A stretch of DNA of 28,257 nucleotides, taken from Candidatus Accumulibacter iunctus (GTDB taxonomy: Bacteria; Pseudomonadota; Gammaproteobacteria; Burkholderiales; Rhodocyclaceae). This document shows positions 16,701 to 24,102 of the stretch, one piece after another. Numbering within the stretch: position 1 is the first letter of the stretch; every line of letters begins with the position of its first letter. A program made the translations under genes and the position numbers. The DNA is taken from NCBI GenBank assembly GCA_002345025.1, contig DDUX01000039.1:1-28257 (forward strand), in the 5' to 3' direction. The notes under the pieces are model-generated. The model was not told the origin of the DNA. It did not search any database and worked only from the letters and a program-made list of their open reading frames with translations.

Positions 16701-17277
16701 CCAGCGCCCGGTAGATGGCCGACTTCGAAGCGCGTGGCTTGAACAGGTTTTCCGCCTCGCTCTCGAGCCGGGTGCGCAGGGCGCGAATCGAGCCGAGTCC
16801 GGCGCCGGCTTCGAAAAGGCTTTCGCCGGCATCGCCGCGGCCTTGCGCCAGCGCCTCGCCGCCACGCACCAGCGCCGCGTGGTCGAGGCTGAACATGGCC
16901 AGGAAGAGTCCCTGACCGAGGCCGCCGAGCCAGTCGCCGAGTCGCTCGTCGGGCACCGTCGCCGACAGTTCGCTGGCCGTCTCGGGATCGTAGGCGAGCA
17001 GGGTATTGACGCGACCCTTGCGGCGCATCACCGCCAGCCGCTCGCCGGCGCGCGACGACAGGACGAGCCCGACGCGCAGTTTCGGGTTGCCGTGCAGGTA
17101 GCCGTCGCGGGTGGTTTCGGGGATGCCGAAGAGGGCCCCGTTGATCGCTCGCCAGAGGGTGGTCTTGCCGGCCTCGTTCGGGCCGCAGATGAGGTGCAGG
17201 TTGGCGCCGCCGGCGAGGCTCAGGCGCTGGTTGCTGAAGTGTCCGTAGGCCTTGAGATCGATCTGCTCGATCTTCAT
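13771..17277 (-). CDS. yhaN: YhaN-like SMC/Rad50-type AAA ATPase
   Basis: The 1168-residue protein has an N-terminal ABC-type head with Walker A GPNEAGKTT (residues 32-40) and a FGIPETTRDGYLHG segment typical of YhaN. Long Ala/Arg/Glu-rich coiled-coil arms follow. The C-terminal head has signature LSTGRRDQLFLALRLA, Walker B LPVIVDD, and the distal FLTHHEHL. It is the Rad50/SbcC-like partner of the YhaO phosphoesterase encoded just upstream, with which it overlaps by four bases (ATGA). The pair is expected to act on DNA ends or structured DNA. The gene name follows the Bacillus YhaO/YhaN pair; its role here is inferred from that family. Confidence 0.85.
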   Translation of the reverse strand: MKIEQIDLKAYGHFSNQRLSLAGGANLHLICGPNEAGKTTLWRAINGALFGIPETTRDGYLHGNPKLRVGLVLSSRAGERLAVMRRKGRVNTLLAYDPETASELSATVPDERLGDWLGGLGQGLFLAMFSLDHAALVRGGEALAQGRGDAGESLFEAGAGLGSIRALRTRLESEAENLFKPRASKSAIYRALAEHEESRRQARDAAVRPLEWSTARSATEATGKDYEAARAEQLRLHTEARRLERLAAILPDVAALGLARQQLGELAAVPLLPPSAASERVAAVTQRAEALAVERAAASRLQQHQSGLAAIRINDAVLADAEAIEAIHHATAACREAALQSARAAAAIAAARGKLDLVSRQIAGDAEPADALQWIPDATRTARIRALITEGATLKARHQADLANRQAKTLEVAQLEAALRELQQTPASDDLGNYLDSIADQGDPEARAQQLDDEAAAAAARLEAEARGLRLPAAAVARTTVPLDAELQAFRLQDEELRRRERSIREAIEKLEDDLAALRGDIKGLEIRGSVPTREAIAALRTARDGLWLALRRRFLPAADASVTPDPPPPAGAYELAVSRADEAADDLFADAERATRYAGFRVRESQMESALDLDRQRAATLASDAHELARHWAALLATNGLPPLKIGEAAAWLAKREAWQQKFDASQVQRHEAERLRLVAQDVRSRLGELCGRPEAAPQAAGERLSESLARARAINRRHAEQRTQRQLKSSSLANAVAVLQHARAAATDSGAAVADWATRWAAAMASIRLAADASEAEATARLQQLADLVDARDTLDRSHKEHDDARIQIDDFQTRLATTWQRLRGEPLPVDGRSPDLLAAELYRELNLTRSLQEKRNTLSQQIADDQQAIDEARLTAGEAATVLERLLRQAGCDTIENLELVEGLSAQRSALTAEVLGIEARLVRAAGLPLPEVLRQAAGQEPDAVAEGLARNTQENERNVADVQRCHERYLAARQHFETMDGSAVAADAQQRMAQHAARIAELAADYAAARIAAAVLAQVIDAYQKRNQAPLIDKASRHFAALTGNRYSGVVVDYDDDRQILKATRADGERLHMEQLSTGRRDQLFLALRLAAIEGHLDNGEPLPVIVDDITIQFDDAAAAATFRVLAELSQRTQVLFLTHHEHLLDVASAAVGSDAYRSHHLPG

Positions 17278-18539
17278 CGCGTGTCCTCGGCGCCGATCAC
17301 CGCCAGCAGGCGTTCCCTGGCGCTCGCCAGCGCGTCGGCGAGCGCTGCGTCCGCATCCAGCGCCCAGGCACTGTCGGCGCCGCGCAGATCCGGCGGCAGC
17401 TTCTGGCCGAGATCGGCGAGCACGGCTTCGGCGAGCGACTGCAGCGCCGCCGGATCGGCGGCCAGCGAATCGAGCGAGCGCAGGAGCAGGCCGATCGGAT
17501 CGTCACGGCCAGCCAGGCGCTCGAGGTCGAGCGGCGCCGTCACCCGGATGCGGACCTTCTCGAGCCAGGCGCGGCCGGCCGAGGCTTCGCCAACCGAGGC
17601 CGCGAGCTGCGCCCGCATCGCTTCGCGATCGGCGACGAGCAGCCGATGCAGTGGCCCGCGCCCCGTCAGCGTCAGGCGAATCGCCAGCAGCCGCTCCTCC
17701 GCCGCCGCCTGCAGCGAACGCACCTCGTTCTGCACGGCGGCGTGCAGCTCGTCCGCCGACGCCAGTCCGGCGATGTCGATGACGAGCTGCTGCCAGCGTG
17801 CGACGTCGGTGGCAACGAACTCGACCGAACGGATGCCGAGGGCGGCCTCGGCTTCGACGAGCATGCAGCCCCGGGCGCCGGTCTCACGCGCGTGCCGCCC
17901 CTGTGTATTGCCGGGGAAGACGATCCATGGCGATTCGCGGACGATCTCCCGGGTGTGGACATGACCCAGCGCCCAGTAATCGTAGCCCTTGTCGGCGAGG
18001 CGCTGTGCCGTCGTCGGCGCGTAGGGCTGATGTCCCTCGCGCCCCGACAGCGCGGTGTGCAGGACGCCGATGTTGAGCAGCCCGCCGCGCGGCGCGGGAT
18101 AGGCGGCGGCGAGGTCGCTCGTCACCGCCTCGCTGGCAAAGCTCTGGCCGTGGATCGCCACGCCGAGGTCTTCGAGCACCTGCGTCGCCGGACGATTGGC
18201 GGGAAAGCAGAAGACGTTCTGCGGCAGCGGTACCGAGCGCGTCAGCTTGCTGACCGCATCATGGTTGCCGTAGCTCAGGAAGACGCGGATGTCGGCAGCG
18301 GCAAGGCGGCGCAACTGCGAGGCGAAGTAGAGGCCGGTATTGAAGTCCGGCCAGTCGCCGTCGAAGATGTCGCCGGCGATCAGGACGCAGTCGGCGGCGC
18401 GCTCGATGGCGAGGTCGACGACGTTGGCGAAGGCGCGACGGGTGGCGTGGCGCATCTCGTCGACGGGCGCGCCTTCGTAGAGTTCCAGACCGCGCAGCGG
18501 ACTGTCGAGATGGATGTCAGCGCAGTGGATGAAGCGCAT
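17274..18539 (-). CDS. yhaO: YhaO-like DNA repair phosphoesterase (SbcD/Mre11 family)
   Basis: The 421-residue protein has all calcineurin-type metal ligands of Mre11/SbcD nucleases: D8 and H10 (CADIHLDSPL), D57 (IAGDIFDGD), GNHD at 91-94, H161 (VLHTALSG) and GHVH at 192-195. The PGNTQGRHARETGARGC segment is typical of YhaO. The C-terminal 170 residues are helical and probably bind the ATPase partner. The gene starts 42 bases after the murA stop and overlaps yhaN, so it may be transcribed from the murA operon. Confidence 0.87.
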   Translation of the reverse strand: MRFIHCADIHLDSPLRGLELYEGAPVDEMRHATRRAFANVVDLAIERAADCVLIAGDIFDGDWPDFNTGLYFASQLRRLAAADIRVFLSYGNHDAVSKLTRSVPLPQNVFCFPANRPATQVLEDLGVAIHGQSFASEAVTSDLAAAYPAPRGGLLNIGVLHTALSGREGHQPYAPTTAQRLADKGYDYWALGHVHTREIVRESPWIVFPGNTQGRHARETGARGCMLVEAEAALGIRSVEFVATDVARWQQLVIDIAGLASADELHAAVQNEVRSLQAAAEERLLAIRLTLTGRGPLHRLLVADREAMRAQLAASVGEASAGRAWLEKVRIRVTAPLDLERLAGRDDPIGLLLRSLDSLAADPAALQSLAEAVLADLGQKLPPDLRGADSAWALDADAALADALASARERLLAVIGAEDTR

Positions 18540-18581
18540 GCGGGCAGCAGTCGCCGTGCCGGGTCGCCGCGGCCGCGTCGC

Positions 18582-19847
18582 TCAGCGGATTCGCCTGACG
18601 AGGGCGCCGAGTTGGCCGAGCTTCTCCTCGATCCGCTCGTAGCCGCGGTCGAGATGGTAGATGCGATCGATCAGCGTTTCTCCCTGCGCCACCAGTCCGG
18701 CAATCACCAGGCTGGCCGACGCGCGCAGATCGGTCGCCATCACCGTCGCTCCCTGCAGATGCTCGACGCCGGTGACCATCGCGTTGCTGGCGTCGATCCT
18801 GATGTCGGCACCGAGCCGGATCAGCTCGACGGCGTGCATGAAGCGATTCTCGAAGATCGTCTCGCGGATCACCGCCGTGCCCTCGGCGATACAGTTGACG
18901 GCCATGAACTGCGCCTGCATGTCGGTCGGGAATGCCGGGTAGGGCGAGGTGCGCACGCTGACCGCCTTGAGACGCCGCGGTGCCGCGAGGCGGATCGCCT
19001 GGCGCTCGGCGACGATCTCGCAGCCGGCGTCGAGCAGCTTGTCGACGACGACGTCGAGGTAGGCGGCCGAAGTGTGGGTCAGCCGGATGCTGCCGCCGGT
19101 TGCCGCTGCCGCACAGAGGTAGGTGCCGGTCTCGATGCGGTCGGCCATCACCGTGTGCGCGGCGCCGTGCAGGCGCTCGACGCCGCGGATGCGGATGCGG
19201 TCGCTGCCGGCACCCGAGATGCGCGCGCCCATCGAGCTGAGGCAGTCGGCGAGATCGACGATTTCCGGTTCGCGGGCGGCATTCTCGATCGTCGTCTCGC
19301 CGTCGGCGAGAACCGCCGCCATCATCAGGTTCTCGGTGCCGGTGACGGTGACCATGTCGGTGACGATGCGGGTTCCCTGCAGGCGTCGCCTGCCACCGGC
19401 AATGCGGGCATGGATGTAGCCGTGCTCGACCTGGATCTCGGCGCCCATCGCCTGCAGACCGCGGATATGCTGCTCGACCGGTCGCGCACCGATCGCACAG
19501 CCGCCCGGCAGCGAAACCCGCGCCTCGCCGTGCCGCGCCAGCAGTGGTCCGAGGACGAGGATCGACGCCCGCATGGTCTTGACCATGTCGTAGGGGGCGA
19601 GCGGATTGTCGAGGTTGCGACTGTCGAGAACGACTTCGGAAGTCCCCTCGCGGCTGACCTGGACGCCCATCTGCTCGATCAGCCGCAGCATCGTCGCAAC
19701 GTCCCGCAGTTGCGGCACGTTGCGCAGGTGCAGCGGCTCGGCGCTGAGGAGGCTGGCGCAGAGGATCGGCAGGGCCGCGTTCTTGGCGCCGGAAATCGCG
19801 ACTTCGCCGGCGAGCCGCCGGCCTCCCTCGATCAGCAGCTTATCCAC
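18582..19847 (-). CDS. murA: UDP-N-acetylglucosamine 1-carboxyvinyltransferase
   Basis: MurA transfers the enolpyruvyl group of phosphoenolpyruvate to UDP-GlcNAc, the first committed step of peptidoglycan synthesis in the cytoplasm. The 421-residue length is standard. K22-N23 lie in ISGAKNAALP, and the catalytic Cys is C117 in LPGGCAIGARPVEQH, the residue attacked by fosfomycin. The C-terminal DLRASASLVIAGLVAQGETLIDRIYHLDRGYE block is also conserved. The start overlaps the end of the BolA-type gene by 8 bases. The bolA-murA order after the mla and yadGH genes is common in Betaproteobacteria. Confidence 0.97.
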   Translation of the reverse strand: MDKLLIEGGRRLAGEVAISGAKNAALPILCASLLSAEPLHLRNVPQLRDVATMLRLIEQMGVQVSREGTSEVVLDSRNLDNPLAPYDMVKTMRASILVLGPLLARHGEARVSLPGGCAIGARPVEQHIRGLQAMGAEIQVEHGYIHARIAGGRRRLQGTRIVTDMVTVTGTENLMMAAVLADGETTIENAAREPEIVDLADCLSSMGARISGAGSDRIRIRGVERLHGAAHTVMADRIETGTYLCAAAATGGSIRLTHTSAAYLDVVVDKLLDAGCEIVAERQAIRLAAPRRLKAVSVRTSPYPAFPTDMQAQFMAVNCIAEGTAVIRETIFENRFMHAVELIRLGADIRIDASNAMVTGVEHLQGATVMATDLRASASLVIAGLVAQGETLIDRIYHLDRGYERIEEKLGQLGALVRRIR

Positions 19848-20088
19848 GCCCGACGCTCCGCCACTCTTCCGGGGTCTGCGTCTTCATCGACAGCGCGTGC
19901 AGCTCGCCGCTGTCGAAATGCTGCTGCAGGATCCGATTGACCAGTTGCTGGCGCTGTACGCGGTTCCTGCCGGCAAAGCTGTCGCTGACGATCAGCGCTT
20001 CGAAGTGGTGGCCATCGCCGCTGACCTGCAGGTGCTCGCAGGGCAGGCCGCCGGCGATCAGCTGGTGGACTCGTTCAGGGTGCATCAT
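19840..20088 (-). CDS. BolA/IbaG-family protein
   Basis: The 82-residue protein is like IbaG (YrbA): LQVSGDGHHFEALIVSDSFAGRNRVQRQQLVN, then GELHALSMKTQTPEEW. The conserved His residues are those that help bind a [2Fe-2S] cluster together with monothiol glutaredoxins, so a role in iron-sulfur or acid-stress handling is likely. Start may be ATG 20088 or the adjacent ATG 20085. The gene lies 3 bases after the permease stop and overlaps murA, so all three should be cotranscribed. Confidence 0.9.
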   Translation of the reverse strand: MMHPERVHQLIAGGLPCEHLQVSGDGHHFEALIVSDSFAGRNRVQRQQLVNRILQQHFDSGELHALSMKTQTPEEWRSVGRG

Positions 20089-20091
20089 GAT

Positions 20092-20844
20092 TCAGGATCT
20101 CAGTTTGTAGCCGCTTCGGAGCAGCAGCAGGGTCGCCGCCGATACCAGAGCGAAACTCGTGCCGACGACCGTCAGGCTGACTTCCGGCGCGACATCGGAG
20201 ACGCCGAAGAAGCCGAAGCGAAAACCGTCGATCATATAGAACACGGGATTGAAATGCGATACCTGCTGCCAGAAGTCGGGCAGCGAATGGATCGAGTAGA
20301 AGACGCCGGAGAGCATCGTCAGCGGCATGATCAGGAAGTTCTGGAAGCCGGCGAGCTGGTCGAACTTGTCGGCCCAGATGCCGGCGATCATCCCCAGCGC
20401 TCCCATTATCGCGCCGCCGAGGACGACGAAGGCGAGAATCCACAGCGGTGCCTTGACCGCCGGCACGGCAAACCAGACCGTCACCAGCAGGACGCCGGCG
20501 CCGACCATCAGGCCGCGCAGCATCGCGGCGACGACATAGGCAAGGAAGAACTCGCCGTAGGAGATCGGCGGCAGCAGGACGAAGACGACGCTGCCCGTCA
20601 CCTTCGACTGGATCAGGCTCGACGAACTGTTGGCAAAGGCGTTCTGCAGCGCCGACATCATCACCAGCCCGGGGATCAGGAAGGCGGTGTAGGCGATGCC
20701 ATGCACCTGCACGTGCGCTTCCAGCACGTGCGAGAAGATCATCAGATAGAGCAGCGCCGTCAGCACCGGCGCGGCGATGGTCTGGAAACTGACTTTCCAG
20801 AAACGCAGCACTTCCTTGTAGAGGAGGGTGCGAAAGCCGGTCAT
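20092..20844 (-). CDS. yadH: ABC-2 type transporter permease (YadH-like)
   Basis: The protein is 250 residues with six predicted membrane helices and the ABC-2 exporter pattern: FWKVSFQTIAAPVLTALLYLMIF, MMSALQNAFANSSSSLIQSK, and MLSGVFYSIHSLPDFWQQVSHFNP. It pairs with the ATPase encoded upstream to form an inner-membrane exporter whose substrate is unknown. ATG 20844 is used because the frame upstream of it is repeat-derived sequence. The repeat copy B fills the gap to the ATPase gene, and no strong ribosome site is visible. Confidence 0.88.
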   Translation of the reverse strand: MTGFRTLLYKEVLRFWKVSFQTIAAPVLTALLYLMIFSHVLEAHVQVHGIAYTAFLIPGLVMMSALQNAFANSSSSLIQSKVTGSVVFVLLPPISYGEFFLAYVVAAMLRGLMVGAGVLLVTVWFAVPAVKAPLWILAFVVLGGAIMGALGMIAGIWADKFDQLAGFQNFLIMPLTMLSGVFYSIHSLPDFWQQVSHFNPVFYMIDGFRFGFFGVSDVAPEVSLTVVGTSFALVSAATLLLLRSGYKLRS

Positions 20845-20853
20845 CGATGTGAA

Positions 20854-20970
20854 AGTCACGGCTGCGACTCGCGAATCTCCCTTCCCCCGTGCACAGGAGA
20901 AGGGCCGGGGATGATGACAACGGTCATCACTTTCATGCTCAGGGGTGTCGCGACAGTCATGGCCGTCAGC
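20854..20970. repeat. Double-hairpin intergenic repeat, copy B
   Basis: This is the same unit as copy A at 13568-13682, in the same orientation, about 7.3 kb away. It shares GCGACTCGCGAATC, GGAGAAGGGCCGGGGATGA, and ACGGTCAT plus ACTTTCAT. The arms are less perfect: hairpin 1 reads CCCTTCCCCCGTGCACAGGAGAAGGG, and hairpin 2 has several mismatches. It sits between the ABC ATPase and permease genes, inside an operon, and overlaps the last codons of the ATPase gene. Confidence 0.75.
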
Positions 20971-21886
20971 AGCGGCTCCGGTTGCTGCCGGCGCTCTGCA
21001 TGACGCCGAGGAAGACATCCTCGAGATCGGTCTGCGTCAGGCGCAGGTCCTCGATGACGCAGCCGGCCTGGCGCAGATCGGCGAGCAGCGGCTCGATATC
21101 GCGCGCACCGGCGAGGTGGAAGGTACAGCTTCCGTCGACCAGCGTCGCCCGCGCCGCCAGGTGTTGCGGCAGCACTGCCGGCGGCGCCAGTCGCAGGCTC
21201 ACCGTCTGCCCGGCGAAGCGTGCCAGCAGGTTGGCTGTCGAATCGAGCGCCACCACACGACCCTGCTTGAGCATGGCGATGCGGCCACAGAGCGATTCGG
21301 CCTCTTCCAGGTAGTGCGTCGTCAGGATCACCGTGTGGCCGTCGCGATTGAGACGGCGGACGAACTGCCACAGGCCCTGCCGCAGCTCGACGTCCACGCC
21401 GGCAGTCGGCTCGTCGAGGACGATCACCGGCGGCTTGTGCACCAGCGCCTGGGCAACCAGCACGCGCCGCTTCATGCCGCCGGACAGCCGCCGCATGTTG
21501 GTATCGGCCTTGGCACCGAGATCCAGGTTGGCCAGGATCTCGTCGATCCAGTCGTCGTTGTTGCGGATGCCGAAGTAGCCTGACTGGATGCGCAGCGTCT
21601 CGCGCACCGAGAAGAAGGGGTCGAAGACGAGTTCCTGCGGGACGACGCCGAGCAGGCGGCGGGCGGCCCGGTAGTCGCTGACGACGTCGTGGCCGAGCAC
21701 CGTCAGGCTGCCGGAATCCGGGCGGCTGAGACCGGCAAGGCAGGAAATCAGCGTCGTCTTGCCGGCACCGTTCGGTCCCAGCAGACCGAAGAACTCGCCC
21801 TCTTCGATCTGCAGTGAAACACCGGCGAGCGCCTGCAGCGAGGCGAAGTGCTTCTCGACACGATCGATGGCAACCGCGACGCCCAT
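20966..21886 (-). CDS. yadG: ABC transporter ATP-binding protein (YadG-like)
   Basis: The 306-residue protein has Walker A GPNGAGKTT (37-45), signature LSGGMKRRVLVAQAL, Walker B VIVLDEPTAGVD, and the switch His in ILTTHYLEEAE. It energises the ABC-2 permease encoded next. The last residues (GSNRSRC) are read from sequence at the edge of repeat copy B, so the native C-terminus may have been altered slightly. It follows mlaB by about 30 bases on the same strand, and the gene order suggests a shared transcript with mla. Confidence 0.92.
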   Translation of the reverse strand: MGVAVAIDRVEKHFASLQALAGVSLQIEEGEFFGLLGPNGAGKTTLISCLAGLSRPDSGSLTVLGHDVVSDYRAARRLLGVVPQELVFDPFFSVRETLRIQSGYFGIRNNDDWIDEILANLDLGAKADTNMRRLSGGMKRRVLVAQALVHKPPVIVLDEPTAGVDVELRQGLWQFVRRLNRDGHTVILTTHYLEEAESLCGRIAMLKQGRVVALDSTANLLARFAGQTVSLRLAPPAVLPQHLAARATLVDGSCTFHLAGARDIEPLLADLRQAGCVIEDLRLTQTDLEDVFLGVMQSAGSNRSRC

Positions 21887-21916
21887 GGCTGTCGATGTCG
21901 GCAGCAGCGGGCCCGC

Positions 21917-22210
21917 TCAGGCCAGCGGCAGGAGTTCGGCGACGCCGTAGAGCGATGCCAGGCTGAGCAGGCTTGCCGGCGGGTTGGCGATGCGCAGCTC
22001 GAGACGGCGCTCGCTGGCCGTGCGCAGCCAGGCGAGGATCAGGCCGACGGCCGACGAGTCGACCTCGCTGACCTCGGCCAGGTCGAGGACGGTGAGCGTT
22101 GCCGAGTTGCGCGCGCGCAGGCAGTTGCGCCCGGCATCGAGCAACTGGCGCGCGTTGGCGATCACCATCGGTGCGCTGACACGCAGCCCGCCGTCCGTGC
22201 CGGCAATCAT
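21917..22210 (-). CDS. mlaB: MlaB, STAS-domain subunit of the MlaFEDB transporter
   Basis: The 97-residue STAS protein has the core LTVLDLAEVSEVDSSAVGLILAWLR, whose DSSAV motif is typical of MlaB. It binds the MlaF ATPase at the cytoplasmic face and stabilises the transporter. Its ATG overlaps the mlaC TGA (ATGA, 22207-22210), so translation is probably coupled. It is the last mla gene in the operon. Confidence 0.9.
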   Translation of the reverse strand: MIAGTDGGLRVSAPMVIANARQLLDAGRNCLRARNSATLTVLDLAEVSEVDSSAVGLILAWLRTASERRLELRIANPPASLLSLASLYGVAELLPLA

Positions 22211-22827
22211 GACTTTCCTGCCTGGAGTTCCTTGTTGCGCTTGCTGAGCATCGCGATCAGGCCATCGATGCCGTTGCTGCGAACCTCCTGGCTGAAGGTG
22301 TCGCGGTAGTTGGTCACCAGGCTGACGCCAGCCACCCGGACGTCATACACTTGCCAGCCGTCGCCCTGCTTCGCCAACTCGTAATCGAGCTGGACCGGCG
22401 CGCTGCCCGGCTGCACGACCTCGGTCCGGACGACGACGCTGCTATCGTCGGGTTGCAGTCTGGTCGGCTTGTAGACGATCTTCTGGTCCTTGTAGGAGGT
22501 CAGGGCGTTGGCATAGGTGCGCACGAGCAGCGTCTTGAACTCCTCGGCCAGGCGCGCCTTCTGTTCCGGCGTCGCCTTGTTCCAGTCGCGCCCGACAGCG
22601 AGCGCCGTCATGCGCTGGAAATTGAAATAGGGCAGGACCTTGGTCTCGACCAGGTCGATTGCCTTGCGGGTGTTGCCGCTGCGGATATCCTTGTCCTGGC
22701 GGACGACGGTCAGGACGTCGTCGGTGACCTTGCGCACGAGCGCGTCCGGGGCATTGTCCTGCGCCAGAGCGGGCGTCAGGCTGCAGAACAGGGCAAACAG
22801 CAGTGAGCATGCGAACTTCATCATCAT
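22207..22827 (-). CDS. mlaC: MlaC, periplasmic phospholipid-binding protein
   Basis: The 206-residue precursor has a signal peptide (MMMKFACSLLFALFCSLTPALA, cut before QDN). The MlaC/Ttg2D domain follows: VETKVLPYFNFQRMTALAVGRDWNKATPEQK, then LVRTYANALTSYKDQKIVYKP and VYDVRVAGVSLVTNYRDTF. It carries phospholipids between the outer-membrane MlaA complex and the inner-membrane MlaFEDB. Start is one of the tandem ATG codons at the 5' end. It follows mlaA by 63 bases. Confidence 0.95.
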   Translation of the reverse strand: MMMKFACSLLFALFCSLTPALAQDNAPDALVRKVTDDVLTVVRQDKDIRSGNTRKAIDLVETKVLPYFNFQRMTALAVGRDWNKATPEQKARLAEEFKTLLVRTYANALTSYKDQKIVYKPTRLQPDDSSVVVRTEVVQPGSAPVQLDYELAKQGDGWQVYDVRVAGVSLVTNYRDTFSQEVRSNGIDGLIAMLSKRNKELQAGKS

Positions 22828-22890
22828 CTTCCAGACGGGTGCGGGCCGCAGCCGCCGCTTGGCGGGCTGCAGCGTTCTTGATTCGGGGGT

Positions 22891-23616
22891 CTAGCGCGCA
22901 CGTTCGTCGACGATCACCTCGTGCGGCTGCGCGCCGTCGAAAATCTCGCTGCGGCGGTGCTGCAGATAGGCGTCCCGGATGTATTCGTACCTGTCGAAGG
23001 CAGCCTCCCTGACCACCTTGTCCGACGGCAGCAGGCTGGCACGCAGGTTGATGTAGCGTGTTGCCACGAGACTGTTGCGCAGCGCCATGTCGTCGACGCG
23101 CCACACCGGATCGACGTAAACGTCGACCATCCAGCCGAAGGTGTCGCGCGTCGTTCGCGGTCCGATGATCGGCCAGTAGAAGAACGGGCCGTCAGCGACA
23201 CCCCACTTGCCGAGAGTCTGGCCGAAATCCTCGGAGTGCTTCTCCAGTCCCATCTCGCCGGCGATGTCGAAAGCGCCGCCAATCCCCAGCGTGCTGTTGA
23301 TCAGCACCCGACCGACATCGGACGCGGCGTCCCCACCCTTGCCCTGCAGCAGGTTATTGACGGCTGTCCAAGCGTCCCAGATATTGCCGAAGAAGTTGCC
23401 GATGACCACCTTGACGGGCAGCGGCGCCGCCACGTCATAGCCCTGGGCGATCGGCTTGACGACGACGTCGATCCCCTCGTTGACGGCGAACATCGCGCGG
23501 TTGAAGCCCTCGAACGGATCCTTCGGATTGTTCGCCGTCGTTGCACAGCCACCCAGAGCGACCAGCGCGGCGGCGCAGGCCAGGCCAGACATGCGAGTCG
23601 AAAGCTGCGTTCTCAT
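22891..23616 (-). CDS. mlaA: MlaA (VacJ) outer-membrane lipoprotein
   Basis: The 241-residue protein has a lipoprotein signal peptide with lipobox LGGC (acylated Cys24). The VacJ domain follows: DPFEGFNRAMFAVNEGID, VGRVLINSTLGIGGAFDIA, and EDFGQTLGKWGVADGPFFYWPIIGPRT. MlaA removes misplaced phospholipids from the outer leaflet of the outer membrane. Having mlaA inside the mla operon, between mlaD and mlaC, is common in Betaproteobacteria but not in E. coli. It begins 15 bases after mlaD. Confidence 0.95.
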   Translation of the reverse strand: MRTQLSTRMSGLACAAALVALGGCATTANNPKDPFEGFNRAMFAVNEGIDVVVKPIAQGYDVAAPLPVKVVIGNFFGNIWDAWTAVNNLLQGKGGDAASDVGRVLINSTLGIGGAFDIAGEMGLEKHSEDFGQTLGKWGVADGPFFYWPIIGPRTTRDTFGWMVDVYVDPVWRVDDMALRNSLVATRYINLRASLLPSDKVVREAAFDRYEYIRDAYLQHRRSEIFDGAQPHEVIVDERAR

Positions 23617-23631
23617 TGCTCTGCTCCCCTT

Positions 23632-24102
23632 CTATTTGTCGCTTTGTCCTTCGGACGCCTTGTTGAACATGAACTGACTGATCAGCTTCTCCAGCACCAC
23701 TGCCGATTGCGTCTTGGCGATCACGTCGCTTGCCTTGAGCATCACCTCGTCACCCCCCGGGTCGAGGCCGATGTACTGCTCGCCGAGCAGCCCGGCGGTC
23801 AGGATCAGGGCGAAAGTGTCCTTCGGAAAACGATAGCGGCCGTCAATGTTGAGGGTCACGACGGCTTCGTACGACTCGGGGTCGAAATGAATCTCGGCCA
23901 CCCGACCGACGACGACGCCGGCACTTTTCACCGGGGCGCGCACCTTCAGACCGCCGATGTTAACAAAATTGGCGCGCAGCGGGTACGTCTCGGCAAAGTT
24001 TGCTGCCGACAGGTTACCGACCTTGAGGGCGAGGAAGAGCATCGCAGCCATCCCCAAGACGACGAAAACACCGACCCAGAGGTCGAGCAGCTTGCGACTC
24101 AT
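23632..24102 (-). CDS. mlaD: MlaD, MCE-domain substrate-binding subunit
   Basis: The 156-residue protein has one N-terminal membrane helix (LLDLWVGVFVVLGMAAMLFLAL) and one MCE domain: YPLRANFVNIGGLKVRAPVKSAGVVVGRV, with GLLGEQYIGLDPGG near the end. It forms the periplasmic hexameric ring of the Mla transporter, through which lipids pass to or from MlaC. Start is ATG 24102, which overlaps the mlaE stop by one base. The TTG at 24105 is a less likely start. Confidence 0.95.
   Translation of the reverse strand: MSRKLLDLWVGVFVVLGMAAMLFLALKVGNLSAANFAETYPLRANFVNIGGLKVRAPVKSAGVVVGRVAEIHFDPESYEAVVTLNIDGRYRFPKDTFALILTAGLLGEQYIGLDPGGDEVMLKASDVIAKTQSAVVLEKLISQFMFNKASEGQSDK

Noticed and set aside
17646..19940. 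764-codon open frame on the + strand
   Set aside because: It is antisense to yhaO and murA, both strongly supported, and has Asp/Arg/Gly-biased composition without motifs.
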